In this document: in pieces, positions 12,331 to 23,565 of the stretch | How positions within the stretch are numbered: position 1 is the stretch's first letter | How the letters are laid out: each line of letters opens with the position of its first letter | Source: Mixophyes australis | Taxonomy: Eukaryota; Chordata; Amphibia; Anura; Limnodynastidae | Assembly (NCBI GenBank): GCA_036250195.1 | Contig: JAVHZZ010000005.1 | Location: forward strand, 180,775,448 to 180,839,447 | Direction of reading: 5' to 3' | Length of the DNA stretch: 64,000 nt | Program-made: the position numbers and the translations under genes | The notes under the pieces: generated by a model | What the model was told of the DNA's origin: nothing | The model's database searches: none | What the model saw: the letters and a program-made list of their open reading frames with translations, nothing else

Positions 12331-12415
12331 ATGCCCAAAAAATAGTTGCAAGATGGAATTGTCCTTGGGCCCTCCCACCCACCCTTATGTTGTTGAAATA
12401 GGATATGCACACTTT

Positions 12416-12479
12416 AACAAACCAATCATTTCAGCGACAGGGCCTACCAAACAACTGTGGCTGAAATGATTGGTTTGTT
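12416..12479. promoter_or_regulatory. Post-stop hairpin of copy A
   Basis: The 20-bp arms (aacaaaccaatcatttcagc and its exact complement) are separated by 24 nt, 58 bp downstream of the coding stop on the minus strand. The structure is preserved in copies B and C and, with compensatory changes, in an older relic at 28026-28087. Its role (3' UTR RNA structure or DNA cruciform) is unknown. Confidence 0.75.
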
Positions 12480-12537
12480 TGGGCCCCCACACCAATAAAA
12501 CAATTCATCTCTCCCTGTACAAACTAAACAGGCTCTA

Positions 12538-12873
12538 CTAAGGAAAGATGTCGTCCTCATCCTCAACCTCTGATTCCTCTCCCCCTACAGTGTGTACTTC
12601 CTCCTCCTCACACATTATCAATTCGTCCCCGCTGGACTCCACAACCACAGGTCCCTCTGTACTGTCTGGAGGGCAGTGCTGTACTTCATTGAGGAATTGA
12701 TTATTCATTTTTATAAACATCATTTTTTCAACGTTGTGAGGAAGCAACCTCCTTCGCCGCTCACTGACCAGGTTCCCCGCTGCACTAAAAACTCTTTCTG
12801 AGTACACACTGGAGGGGGGACAACTCAGTTAAAACATAGAGCCAGTTTGTACAGGGGCTCCCAAACTGCCTTT
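12538..12873 (-). pseudogene. C-terminal hAT transposase remnant, copy A
   Basis: The frame encodes the hAT dimerisation tail: YSERVFSAAGNLVSER followed by VEKMMFIKMNNQFLNE and an acidic end, nearly identical to residues about 909-998 of the transposase in copy C. Similarity extends upstream to AVWEPLYKLAL, with an in-frame stop at the codon after this block. Homology then ends abruptly at about 12873, the edge of the internal deletion. No start codon of its own is expected. Confidence 0.9.
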
Positions 12874-13215
12874 TGGAGTTCTACCACGTCACTACCTCTA
12901 GTTAATTTAGATTGCAAGGCTTGTAAATATAAATACTTTGAAGATAAAAAAAGCAGGCTGCACAGACTGTGGAGCTAGAAAGTGAAATTAAATGGACCAC
13001 GTTACTTTGGTGGCTATCTATGCCCCCCCCCCGTCCTACACTTGTAGTTGAATATAAATAAAGCAGCCTGCATAGACTGTAGAACTAGAAATTCAAATAT
13101 ACAAAGAAATGGACAAAGGCAGTTTGGTATCTGTCTGCATCAGATCCCCTCTCCACTAGGAGTAAAACAGAAAACTTTTCAGCCGTTATATAATCTAGAA
13201 TATAAATAGAAATTG
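12874..13215. other. Filler at the deletion junction of copy A
   Basis: Sequence with no match in copy C, shared with copy B (about 45306-45655). It contains a repeated agcaggctgcacagactg / agcagcctgcatagactg motif, a poly-C run and a repeated ggcagtttggtatctgtctg / ggcaatttggtatctgtctg motif. It may come from the longer parent of A and B, or from intron-like sequence. Confidence 0.6.
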
Positions 13216-13896
13216 AGAAAGGCAATTTGGTATCTGTCTGCATCATAATCATCAACATCCTCCTCAGCGCCAGCTACATCAATATCCTCCTCCCGGTGTA
13301 CAACATTCACACCTTCATTAGCCAAATCTGTAACTGGACTGTGGGTGATCCTTCCAGCATATGCAGAGGGCGTGCTGCAAATGCTGGATGGAGTCACCTC
13401 TTCCCGTACAGTGATGGGAAGGTCAGGGTTCACAACCAACAACACCCTTGGACTCGCCTTGGGGATTTGTGATGTCATCTGTTTAGAAGGCAGAGTTCTT
13501 TGCTGTTTTGTTGTTGTTGCTGACAGCGTAACTCTCTTAAATTTTTTGTAGGGGGGGGGGAGGAGGAGGGCTTAGATCCTTGGGTGAAGCTGGACCACTA
13601 GTCATGAACACGGGCCAGGGCCTAAGCCGTTCCTTGCCACTACATGTCGTAAATGGCATATTGCCAACTTTACGTTTCTCCTCAGATGATTTTAAGTTTC
13701 TCTTTTTGCTATTTTTGGAGAACTTGGGCTTTTTGGATTTTACATGCCCTGTACTAGGAGATTGGGCATTGGGCTTGCCAGACGACGTTGATGGCATTTC
13801 ATCGTCTATGTCATGACTAGTGGCAGCAGCTTCAGCATTAGGAGGAAGTGGGTCTTGATCTTTCTTTACTTTATCCTCCAAATTTTGGTTTTCCAT
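13179..13896 (-). pseudogene. N-terminal hAT transposase remnant, copy A
   Basis: From ATG at 13896 the frame starts MENQNLEDKVKKDQDPLPPN and follows the N-terminal region of copy C (Ser/Lys/Pro-rich). It shifts frame at a poly-G tract near 13550, then continues in another frame (TSQIPKASPRVLLVVNPDLP) to about 13230. It includes a segment (about 13280-13380) absent from copy C. The BED finger is not reached. The frameshift would stop translation after about 120 residues. Confidence 0.85.
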
Positions 13897-13978
13897 TATA
13901 TGTAGCACAAAAGAGCGTACCCCTAAGCCACACACACTAGGCAAAGCCTTTAAAAATTATATGCGGCACAGGAGAGTA

Positions 13979-14990
13979 GCACTGGACTTATACTGCTGAA
14001 TCAGTGAACTTTGTAATAGCAGTACCACTGGACTTATACACTGCTGAATCAGTGAACTTTGTAATAGCATTACTACTGGACTTATACACTGCTGAATCAG
14101 TGAACTTTGTAATAGCAGTACCACTGGACTTATACTGCTGAATCAGTGAACTTTGTAATAGCAGTACCACTGGACTTATACACTGCTGAATCAGTGAACT
14201 TTGTAATAGCAGTACCACTGGACTTATACACTGCTGAATCAGTGAACTTTGTAATAGCAGTACCACTGGACTTTTACTGCTGAATGTGTGAACTTGGTAA
14301 TATTGCAGTACCAATGGGCTTATATAGTGCTGGATTGGTTTTGCAAATTTGGTTATAATTATTTTTTTTTAAAATTTTTTATTTTAATTTTTTTTATAAC
14401 TTTTTTTTTATTTTTTAAAAACTTGGGAATAATGGGGAAATAACTATGCCCTTAGAAGCACAGAGCACAGGACACAGCACCACTGGACTGAACAGGACAC
14501 AGCACAGGACCCAGCAGCACTACTGAACTCAGCAGGACAGAGCACAGGACACAGCACCACTTGACTGATACTGCAGAATGTGTGAACTTTGTAATATTGC
14601 AGAACCACTGGACTTTTACTGCTGAATGTGTGAACTTGGTAATATTGCAGTACCAATGGGCTTATACTGCAGGATTGGTTGTGGAAATTTTGTTGTAATT
14701 AAAAAAAAAATTAATACGTTTTTTGTATTTTTTTTAAATAACTTTTTTTTATTTTTTTAAACACTTGGGAATATAGGGGAAATAACTATGCCCTTAGAAG
14801 CACAGAGCACAGGACACAGCACCACTGGACTGAACAGGACACAGCACAGGACCCAGCAGCACCACTGACCTCAGAAGGACAGAGCAAAGGACACAGCACC
14901 ACTGGACTGAGCACAGCACAGAACTTAACTGAACAGCACAGAACTTAACTGAACAGCACGAGATATAGCAGGACAGAGAACCACCTAACA
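13979..14990. repeat. 5' subterminal repeats of copy A
   Basis: Six tandem units of about 48-59 bp (ccactggacttatac, ctgaatcagtgaactttg, taatagcagta) are followed by two longer units with agaagcacagagcacagg, acagcaccactggactg and AT-rich spacers (attttttttaaa). The same longer units occur in copies B and C with a period near 296 bp. Confidence 0.85.
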
Positions 14991-15023
14991 CACCCTCCCT
15001 CTACCCTGATCAATGCCCGAGTG

Positions 15024-15053
15024 AAGATGGCGGCGACTAGCGGGGAATTTATA
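15024..15053 (-). promoter_or_regulatory. TATA plus YY1-like motif, copy A
   Basis: On the minus strand tataaat is followed about 20 bp later by gccgccatctt, a match to the YY1 consensus. The module is identical in copies B and C. It lies about 170 bp inside the 5' terminus and is a plausible core promoter for the transposase; activity is inferred. Confidence 0.55.
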
Positions 15054-15220
15054 GGATCCGAGTATCGCGAGATCCGACAACGGGATTATGAGTCAGAGCC
15101 TCAGTTTCAGATTTGAATTTGGCGCCAATACCCGGATCTGTCTCGGATCCGACTCGGATCGGCAACGTTCGGGTGGGCTCGGATTTCATAAATCCGAGTG
15201 CGCTCATCTCTAGTATGTAG

Positions 15221-15654
15221 TAATGAAAACTGGCATTAATTAAGGAAATTGTATGGGAATAGGAGGGAGATGAAAAGAAAATGAAGATAAGTTATTAATA
15301 ATAATAATAATAATGATAATAATTATAATAATAATAATGAAATGTGCTCAATTCTCAAAAGCTGAAATCTAAAATGTAGCTACAAATTATGTGCTACTTG
15401 AATTGGGCCGGTATATGGTGGTATGCCATACCCTCACTTCTCCTACTTCTTTCATTGTAAAGCTATCAAATTACATTCACTTTCCACTTTGACTACTGGT
15501 GCCACTTATGTATAAAGTTGAAATTTGAAGACCTTAGAGATGCTTAACTTAACTTAATATAGATGTAGTTCGAAAACATATACAGTGATAAAACCTACGC
15601 TCATTCTCTATATATGTGAAGAGTAATGTTTCAATGTGGTTACAATTATAGCAT
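15221..15654. other. Unassigned spacer with (TAA)n
   Basis: AT-rich; includes an impure TAA/ATA microsatellite at about 15297-15345. No gene seen. Confidence 0.5.
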
Positions 15655-15895
15655 TATATCAACTGATATTATACTTTGTAAATAACTGTATGAGGCCTAT
15701 ATGTGAGAAGAGTATAATTAAAACAGAGTGTATTGTGTACAAAAATGGTTAGATGTTAGATCCCAAATGCAGTAAAATCTCCAGAGACGAAATTATTAAT
15801 TTGGGATCAAAAGTTTTGTGTTGTAGGATCCCTCAAAAATTATTTTTGTAATGTGGAATCAAATGTTCTGTATAAATGACAGTCTTTAATTATAG
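15655..15895 (+). repeat. Left arm of ~240-bp inverted repeat (Penelope-like element)
   Basis: Shares with the complement of 18541-18795 the words gttagatcccaaat, tttgggatcaaaa, ttgtaggatcc and tgtataaatgac, in the same order. Inverted LTR-like repeats flanking a reverse transcriptase relic fit the Penelope-like element layout. Confidence 0.75.
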
Positions 15896-17103
15896 GATCA
15901 ATAAATCTGAACATTTGTAGGCACCAATAGTCTGTAATGTCTCAAAGTTTGCTCCAATAATATCTTGTTGTTGTTATTGAGAATTTTATCTGCTTATAGA
16001 TTAAGGGTGTAGTTCTAGGTAATGTGGACGTGGGGTCAAATTCTTGTTGAGTAGGTTGCCACATGGAAAGGAATTCTGACTTATTGATAGACAAGTTTCG
16101 TGGAATCAGTATCCCTCAATAATAAGTTATTATGTATTAGAACAAGTCACATAAAATTACCTGGATGTCACAGCGCTTCCTGAACTCAATATCTCCAAAT
16201 CTGAGCTTATCATCTTTCCTCCTGTCAATGTTGTATCCCTTCCAATATCTCTCTCTTCATTAACAACATCACTCTCTCTCTCCTGTCACCCAAGCCAATT
16301 GCTTTTAAATCATCCTTGACTCGGCCCTCAGCTTTACCCCCCATTTCCAGTCCCTCACCAAATCCTGCCATTTCCTCCTCTGTAACATCACAAAAAGCTA
16401 TTCCTTCCTCTATCTGGAAGCAACCAAAATCCTGGTCCATTCACTCATCAATTCTCATCTCGATTATTGCAACATCCTCACTGGCCTTCCTGACTCTCAA
16501 ATTTCTGACCATCAATCTATACAGAATGTTGTGAATAGACTCATCTTCCTCTCCTGCTACACCTCTTCCGATACTCCTCTGTGTAAATCCCTTCATTGGC
16601 TCTTTATCCATTTCAGAATTCAGTTCAAACTCCTTACCCTCACATACAAAGCCCTTACCAACTCTTCTCCCCCTTACATCTCTGACTTTGTCTCAAGGTA
16701 CAAACCTACCCTGCCACTCCGCTCTGCCTCTGACCTTTTCCTCAATTTACTACTAATTACCTCCACCCATGCTTGCCTCCAAGACTTCTGCTGTGCTGCA
16801 CCATTCTTTGGAACTCGCTGCCTCGTCTCATTCGACACTCCCCCAACCTTCAGTCCTTCAAACCTCACTCAAAACCCACGTTTTCAAGCTCACTCATTCT
16901 ACCACCTCCTAGCTATTCTATCCATCACCTAATTTCTTCGCCTGCAATACCCTTTCTCTCCAAGTTGGTCCTAATGTCTCTCACCACCCCTCCCTCTAAA
17001 TTGTAAGCTCTCATGGGCAGGGTCCTCTCTACCTATTGTCTCATGGGCAGGGTCCTCTCTACCTATCATCCCATGTCTATCCGCTGTCTGAATCCCTTGT
17101 ACG

Positions 17104-17269
17104 CAGGGGCGGGCTGGGCCGGGGGGCAGGGGGGTATCGCCCCCCTCCCCCCGGGCCGCTCAGAATCACGGCTGTTAGGGCCGGCCGCCCCCCCGAAAGT
17201 AATATAAATGTGATGCGGCCGCGCAGGCGGCGTGTGCCCCCCGGGCTGACGGACGTCAGCCCGCGCCTA
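17104..17269. mobile_element. 166-bp GC-rich hAT MITE inside the LINE 3' UTR
   Basis: The ends caggggcgggctggg and complemented taggcgcgggctgac form the TIR. The exact 8-bp TSD cttgtacg is at 17096-17103 and 17270-17277. The interior is very GC-rich and non-coding. Confidence 0.85.
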
Positions 17270-17341
17270 CTTGTACGTCCTGTCATGTACTTTGCTGAAC
17301 TCTGTGTGAGTCCTCAAAGCATTACTCACACTCATCTGTGC

Positions 17342-17342
<1 letters not shown>

Positions 17343-17395
<53 letters not shown>
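17343..17395. repeat. (AAT)n microsatellite tail
   Basis: Pure AAT repeat of about 17 units; most likely the 3' tail of the LINE. Confidence 0.95.
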
Positions 17396-17396
<1 letters not shown>

Positions 17397-17749
17397 AATT
17401 AGACCAATGTTTAAGGGATATTACTTACATCTATGCACTGGTCTATGTACTGGTTTTAATGCTTATATTCTGGTGGTGATGAGGGATTCCATTTTATGTT
17501 TTGATCCTTTATTGATGATAATGGTTAGTGCTGGACATTGCGTTATAGAAAAGGACGGGTTTGTTTAGGAACCCACTTTTTTAAGACAAGGCTCAAAACA
17601 CATGAAAACAGGGATACATACAAAAAGATAAAAAGAAAACTCAATAAGTCAGAAGGGTTAAACAAGAAGGTAAAAAACAAAGACAAGAACCAAAACACCA
17701 CCTCCCCGTTCAACCAGTAGGGATTTTTAATTTTAGTTATCACCATCTG

Positions 17750-18540
17750 ACAGACTTTGAGACTATGGTACTAAACAAAAATATGAAATAAACCCCAACA
17801 AAAAACTTAATAAGTTTGAAACTTTCTTTGATATTCACAAACTCATCAGAAAGTTGTATCTTAAGAAATTCTATTTGAAGTCACCATTACAAACTCAATT
17901 GGCACAATCAACTGTTCAGAACCTCCATATAGCAGACTAACCTTAAACCCCAATCTACATTTTATCTAAAACATATAAAGGGCCATCTAATAGAAACTTT
18001 TAAAAATTGGTATTTAGATCAAATCAATGATAATGAACCACATAATAAAATAAAACTAAATAAAGCAGTCGTGATTTTAGATGAAGCAGACTACATCAAA
18101 GAGACATATAATATACTGACAGACAAATCAACATATAAACAATTAGTTAATAATCCGATAGAGGAATTTTCTGAGGAAATAAAGACACTTCTAAAACAGG
18201 GTATAGTTCTCGGGTTCCTCAATTCAGAACAATATAAATACATTCAGAGTTAATGTCCAATAATCCCAGTACTATATTACTTACCTAAAATACACAAAAA
18301 CATAAAACAGCTCCAAGGTAGACCAATCCCATATTGAATAGACTCTATCACCTCCAATCTCTCCCATTACCTGGACAATTTCCTACAACCCTTTCTTAAA
18401 ATATGTTTTAGAAAAGGATTCAAGCTTCAATAGATTGAATTCTTATTGACATACATCTACTTCATTTTAACCCATAACTACTTTTGGTTTGACAATCATT
18501 ATCTGCAACAACATGGCACAGGTACAGACTTTGTGAACCT
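17750..18540 (+). pseudogene. Penelope-like reverse transcriptase relic
   Basis: The frame with KAVVILDEADYIKETYNILT, then KIHKNIKQLQGRPI and LSHYLDNFLQPFLK matches the order of motifs in Penelope-like element reverse transcriptases (the LPKIHK block, the GRPI block, then the conserved FLQP). Upstream, KLYLKKFYLKSPLQTQ resembles the N-terminal part. Several stops interrupt the frame (for example near 18252 and 18334), and the GIY-YIG endonuclease end is missing. It is therefore a dead fragment. Confidence 0.75.
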
Positions 18541-18795
18541 ATAATTAAAGTCATTTATACATAACTTCTGATTCTACATTATAAAAATATTTTTTGGGAT
18601 CCTACAATAAAGAATTTTTGATCCCAAATTGTAAGGAAATTATCTCTCTGGAGACTTATTATATTTGGGATCTAACATTTAACCATTTTTCTACACAATA
18701 CATACTGTTTAAACTATTCATCTCTCACACAAGCCTCATCTGGTTATTTACAGTGTATATATATTGCTCTTCCCTTGTTCTCATCTGCTATATTA
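18541..18795 (-). repeat. Right arm of inverted repeat (Penelope-like element)
   Basis: Inverted partner of 15655-15895. The outer edge is fuzzy because the outermost bases diverge. Confidence 0.75.
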
Positions 18796-19037
18796 GAACA
18801 GACAACATGTAGGGAGGAAGGTGGCTTGCAGGTTGTGCATATAGAGAGTGTCTAGAGCGCTAGACAGGGTGAAATATGGAGTTTTACATAGAAAACAGTA
18901 GCTGTGATTATTTTTAATGCAGTTTATTCCTGTAGTCAGTTAGAATAGTTTGCTGATCGACTGGTTGTCAGTCTGTCACAGCGTTTAGATAAATTACTGA
19001 CTACTGTGTATGTATATAGTATAGTAAAGTGTATGTT

Positions 19038-19068
<31 letters not shown>

Positions 19069-19690
19069 TATAGTACAATAGTATATAGACATTATTCTGA
19101 ACTAATATTTATATTTATTGGGACATCATTCTGAACTAGTATTTCATTCTAATTCTATTTAGTGGAGACAAACAGGATTCTGATGCTGTTGCTGTAAGAC
19201 TCTGAGCATCACATATCAAAAAACAATTACATTTATTTAATTTATGTCTAGTGAAAGAAGCAATCTTGGGAGGGTCAGTTTTAGTGGCATCTGTTTGAAA
19301 CAGGGTTTGGCTGTGAGCAGCATCCACCAAAAACCAATTATTTATTTTAAAACCCTTAATCTTTTCTAGTCAAAGTAATTTTAAATTTGGTGAGGGGCAG
19401 TCTCAGCGATCTCTTTATTAAGCGTGCAAATAGACAGGTGTTGTGTATGAGTGTAAGCAGCAGTATAGTAGGACACCCCCCCGCCCAAGAAAAAAAAAAT
19501 CAATATATTTCTTTCTTCTAAAATTTTAAGTTTTTTTCTCTTTTGTACTCAAAGTAACTTTGTCAGGGGCAGTCAGTGACATCTTTATTAAGTGGGTAAA
19601 ACATATGGTGTTGTGCTACAGAGTGTTCTTTTCTTTGACTGTGAGCAGCACAAACCCCCATAAAATTTTAAAATTTGTTTGTTAAGAAAT
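18796..19690. other. Decayed sequence, possibly old hAT interior
   Basis: No frame is open. Phrases such as gctgtgagcagcatccacca and agtcaaagtaa recur within the stretch (about 19310 and 19635; 19368 and 19548), giving weak internal repetition. A (TA)n run lies at 19047-19068. It may belong to the hAT relic ending at 20021. Confidence 0.35.
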
Positions 19691-20021
19691 AAGAAATAAT
19701 AATTAAACTGCCATGTATTTTCGCCAGTACTCTCTTACTAATTTTAGCCAGGCAGTAGGCTGCAGACTTTAGCAAGAATTGGTGAAAATGTGGACAGTTG
19801 TAAAGAGATCATTAGAAAATAGACTGTAAATGACTGTAAATGAATGTTAATGCTATACATAGTAACATAGTTATTTTTAACAATTTTTAATGAAATCCAG
19901 ATACAAAACCAAAACCTTTCAGGATTTTTGGGCAAAACCAGTAACAAAACCAAAACACGAAAACGTTTTAGAACTAAAACCACATCCAAAACCAAAACAT
20001 GGGGGTCAGCGAACATCTCTA
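19691..20021 (-). mobile_element. Right end of an old relative of the BED-hAT family
   Basis: It ends aaaccaaaacatgggggtca gcgaacatctcta. The complement tagagatgttcgctg matches the family TIR (tagRgatgNgc), and the adjacent aaaacc-rich stretch parallels the 3' end of copies A-C. The following gtatctac (20022-20029) would be one TSD copy; the matching left end was not found. Confidence 0.6.
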
Positions 20022-20029
20022 GTATCTAC

Positions 20030-21725
20030 CACCCCACAAATTTCAAATAGAGCATTAGTAAAAACTGCTGTCATTTTTTATAATGTAAATTATACAATAA
20101 ACCAGAGGTACTTTAGATGTTAGTGATCAGACCAATATTTTTTCGTTGCATTCAATTTATCTGAACATAATGGTTTATTTTCTTGATATAGAGGATGTTT
20201 TTTTTTGTTTGTTCCAATCACCTTTGAGGAAGGGGACCTTAGCTTTTGTAAGAATTGAGACACTGCTAAAAACTCAATATTCAATTTTCAGTTTGAAGAA
20301 AGTCAGAAAGAGTTTATGCCTCAATGTTTGTCAGTCTATTTTGCATTTGAATTGTTATTTATGAAGTTGCATAAATGAGGACCCACCGCAGAAATGGTGT
20401 AGGTTAAAGAACGAAGGTCACTGTGTTAAGGAAAACATAGAGGAAGGAGTGGAGGATTTCCTCTCTTTTTTCCATATATGGCACCTCTCGCCGGCTTTGC
20501 CTGGCCGTCCACATGAGATCATGCCCGGAGAAGCAGTCGGGGCTGAGCAAGGGAGCAAATGCATGGTAATGAGTTTATTCATTACAATGTACAACTTGCA
20601 CTGCTCTCTACCTTCCCTTTCTTCGCCAAAACCCTGTCTCCACTGCTCTGTTTTGGAACAGAGCTGAGATACATGTAATGACCAAAAAATGCATTGGTGC
20701 CACTCTGCTCCAAAAGCAGAGCACTGGGGCTCTAGTACATTAGTACATATATCCCTTAATCTTTTTTCAACCTTAACTTCTTGAACTGCGTAAATCTAGT
20801 CATTAAAAGCAGTCTTGTTTTTATAGAAAATCCCTGCTGAGCTTTATTGCTTCTGGGTCCTGGGCAAATGACCCTTTGCCCATTTATTAAAACTTCCCTG
20901 GAACATTGGAAAAAGGTATGCTTTCAAATCTGTGATAAAAGGTGGCAAAAGGAAGGTTGCTTTTTAATAAAGCATATAATACGCTGTAACATATACAGAT
21001 CAGATATGATCAGAAATAGAAACATTTGCAGTAACATATATTTCTACAAAATAAAAGAGATTCAGAATGCTTGGTAAGTCGAAAGTGGTCCTTTTCCTAA
21101 TAGCTTAATGGATAGAGTCTCTTGTATAGTTTGCTTGTTTTCTTAAAGGCATGTGGATGTTGTTTTTAATACCAATTATCAAGTGGACAGAAGAGTATGC
21201 TAGCAGTACATTTGCAGGTCTTTGTTGTTCTCTAGAAGTAACCTTACCGTTGCTTGTGCTGTGTATTTCTACCTGCAGAGAAAAACAATATCTTTGATTC
21301 AGCAGAAGAAAATGCTGCCTTGAGGACTCAGATTCATCTTTAAAAAAAATAAAATAAAAAAAGTAAAATGCACTTTACAGTAAAGACAAAAGAACTAGAT
21401 TTTCTCGGAGGTTAAAATATTTTATCCAGTCACTTTCTCAGTGGAAGAGCATTTCCATTAGGCATTGCAGACAAAATGATGATATATAGTAGGGTTGTAA
21501 AATTTAATTTTTATCAACAGTTCTAGTTTTTTCTCTGACACAGCCATGTTTTAAAGTAATGGTGTTATTAAAGTTATTTACCAAGTTGTATAGTACCATT
21601 GATGCTGATTCAGCCATCCTCTAGCTGCATATTCTTTCCTTGCAGGATAAATAACACTGATGTGTTATTATAAATGTAATAAAAAAAAATCCTATAAAAA
21701 TGGTGATTACCTTTGGACATCATTC
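20030..21725. other. No gene or recognised repeat seen
   Basis: About 1.7 kb of AT-rich DNA. Open frames are under 80 codons and without motif. Confidence 0.35.
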
Positions 21726-21738
21726 CTATATATATATA

Positions 21739-21778
<40 letters not shown>
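21726..21778. repeat. (TA)n microsatellite
   Basis: About 26 TA units with a single interruption (tatctata). Confidence 0.95.
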
Positions 21779-21781
<3 letters not shown>

Positions 21782-22641
21782 GATGCTGCGCTGAGACTAT
21801 GTAAAGTAATGGGTTTTGCATCAAACGTGTGCAATTTAATGGATTTTGTATCAAATTTAGGTCAAGCACACTCATATGTTACATCATTTGTTAATACAAT
21901 ATTTTGTGGAAAGGAGACGGTTCCTATTAAATAAAGTCAATTTTGTAGCGGAACTACTGGAACTGCCGCTCTAGGGGTCCGATTATCCCCCCCCATTACC
22001 CTTGTACCTATAGCCCAGAGGTAATGGAAACCCCACCACAGAGGCTCCAGGTGGCACTGGTTCAGGGGAACCCAATGTTGTAGGTTTCCATCTTATAGGG
22101 TGAAAAACACAACCTGTATAGAGGAGGTTGCCTATGCTTGTTGTTCCCCTCTTTTAGTGGGAACCAACCTAGGCTGTATATGGCTGGTGCTGGTCATGGG
22201 ATTTAAAAATGTATTTATTTATTTACTAGAGGTTTTCAATATTTCAATAGCACATCCATTTCAATGGGGTTTCTAAATGCTGGAAACCTCATTGAAATGA
22301 ATGGGTTATTGAAATGCAATTGCCTCTAGTCCATCAGCTGCAGGTATACTGCATCTAACCTGCATATCAAATACATTTGCAGATACATAGCGCTCATATG
22401 CATTTTTTTGACACAAACGCAGCAGGTATCTGGATAATGGATAATCCAGTGGGTATCTGGATAATGATGAAAAAGTACACATTATTTTGTGCTTTAAACA
22501 GAATTGTGTAGACAAAATATAATGAGGATGAATAGAACTGCATAAAACAAATATTTCACAAATAAATGTTTATGTCAGTAGGACATGAAGGAGCATACAG
22601 ACATTTAGTTCTGATGTGTACGATGAGGTACAATACATTAT
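21779..22641. other. Unassigned spacer
   Basis: No gene. A short direct repeat (gtatctggataatgga / gtatctggataatgat) is seen near 22427-22470. Confidence 0.4.
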
Positions 22642-23565
22642 GGGCCTGAATCATCAAGGACCATAAGTGCCGATATGTGCCATAATTTGCATAAAATCGC
22701 AGTGCACCTGCTGAGAACCAGAGCATACGCCAGCGAACGCAGCAATGTATAATTAATCTTCGAGCGCAAAGGACCTTTACTACAGCCTACGATTTCTTGG
22801 GCAGAATGGGAAGGGGACTGGGCGTATGCACATAGTTAATATACAGCAAGGGTGTGCTAAGCTCAAGTGCAGGCTACAAAGTCCGATTCAAGCTTTTGTG
22901 TTTTTCTGTCGTATAACTTGAATCAGCTGGTGTAAGTGTGATTAGTACTGATAACATCTGTGTATGCATGCTAGACATATGTTTGCAATCGGGAGCAACT
23001 ATAAAAATGCATTTAATAATAAGAAATGTATTTTATTGGAAACTTTTTTTTTTTTTATTTATTTTATTTTTGAATGTTTTGTCATTAACGACTATGGGCC
23101 TGATTCATTAAGGATCTTAAATGAAGAGGATCCTTATTTCAGTCTCCTGGACAAAACCATGTTACAATGCAAACACAAATACTTGATAGCTTATTTGTAC
23201 ACTGAAATTTAAAGTTGATATGTGTGTGTTACATGAAAAAACAGTCAGTATTTAACTTATGTGCAAAACAGAACACTCATTTGCACCCCTTGCATTGTGA
23301 CATGGTTTTGTCCAGGAGACTGAAATAAGGATCCTCTTCATTTAAGATCCTTAATGAATCAGGCCCTATATTATTAACAGGTGACATTAATTGAATATTT
23401 TTTTTCCTGTGCATTGTTTTTGTGACTTGATACTAACACAAATGTATTGGACGTAAACCTTCTTCAACAGATGTAACTGTACATCCGCTCCTTGTTGAAA
23501 ATGGATGTTTACATTTAAAAAAACGCACATTACGTTTGTGTTGTGTTCCATGATGAATGATACCC
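22642..23565. mobile_element. Harbinger-like element, long form, copy 2
   Basis: It starts gggcctgaatcatcaagg; the complement of its right end reads gggtatcattcatcatgg, an imperfect TIR. The flanks tat/tat fit a 3-bp TSD. It is collinear with 6927-7645 but is split by the MITE 23096-23366. No transposase frame remains. Confidence 0.65.
23096..23366. mobile_element. Harbinger-like MITE, gggcctgatt family, copy 2
   Basis: Its arms are near-perfect inverted repeats (gggcctgattcattaaggat and its complement at the other end), with ggacaaaaccatg and complement inside. The TSD tat is at 23093-23095 and 23367-23369. The uninterrupted site in the related copy at about 7402 (gactacattactaac) confirms the insertion point. 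Confidence 0.85.

Larger units (their letters stand above)
8399..15212 (-). mobile_element. BED-hAT transposon, copy A (internally deleted)
   Basis: Both ends are intact: tagtgatgtgcacc at the left and the complement tagagatgagcgcac at the right. They are flanked by the perfect 8-bp TSD gtatgtag (8391-8398 and 15213-15220). Order on the minus strand: GC-rich 5' end with TATA and YY1-like motif, 5' tandem repeats, N-terminal coding piece, filler, C-terminal coding piece, hairpin, 100-bp array, 80-bp array, 3' end. The BED finger and catalytic core are missing, so it cannot make transposase. A foreign hAT element (8985-10445) sits in the 3' array. Confidence 0.95.
16160..17395 (+). mobile_element. 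5'-truncated L2/CR1-group LINE
   Basis: Fragments of the reverse transcriptase C-terminal region can be read in several frames: WMSQRF near the start, HSLINSHLDYCNILTGLPDS, and CKSLHWLFIHFRIQFKLLTL with TYKAL after it. The 3' UTR contains attgtaagctctcatgggca followed by cagggtcctctctacc (part of it duplicated), and ends in an (AAT)n tail at 17343-17395, as L2-clade elements do. Frameshifts make it inactive. A small hAT MITE splits its 3' UTR. Confidence 0.8.

Noticed and set aside
13227..13551. Plus-strand frames of 68-81 codons opposite the transposase remnants
   Set aside because: Antisense shadows of the N-terminal transposase coding piece; duplicated exactly in copy B.
17036..17479. 147-codon open frame with poly-Ile/Asn run
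   Set aside because: It crosses a LINE 3' UTR, a GC-rich MITE and an (AAT)n microsatellite; the homopolymer comes from the microsatellite.
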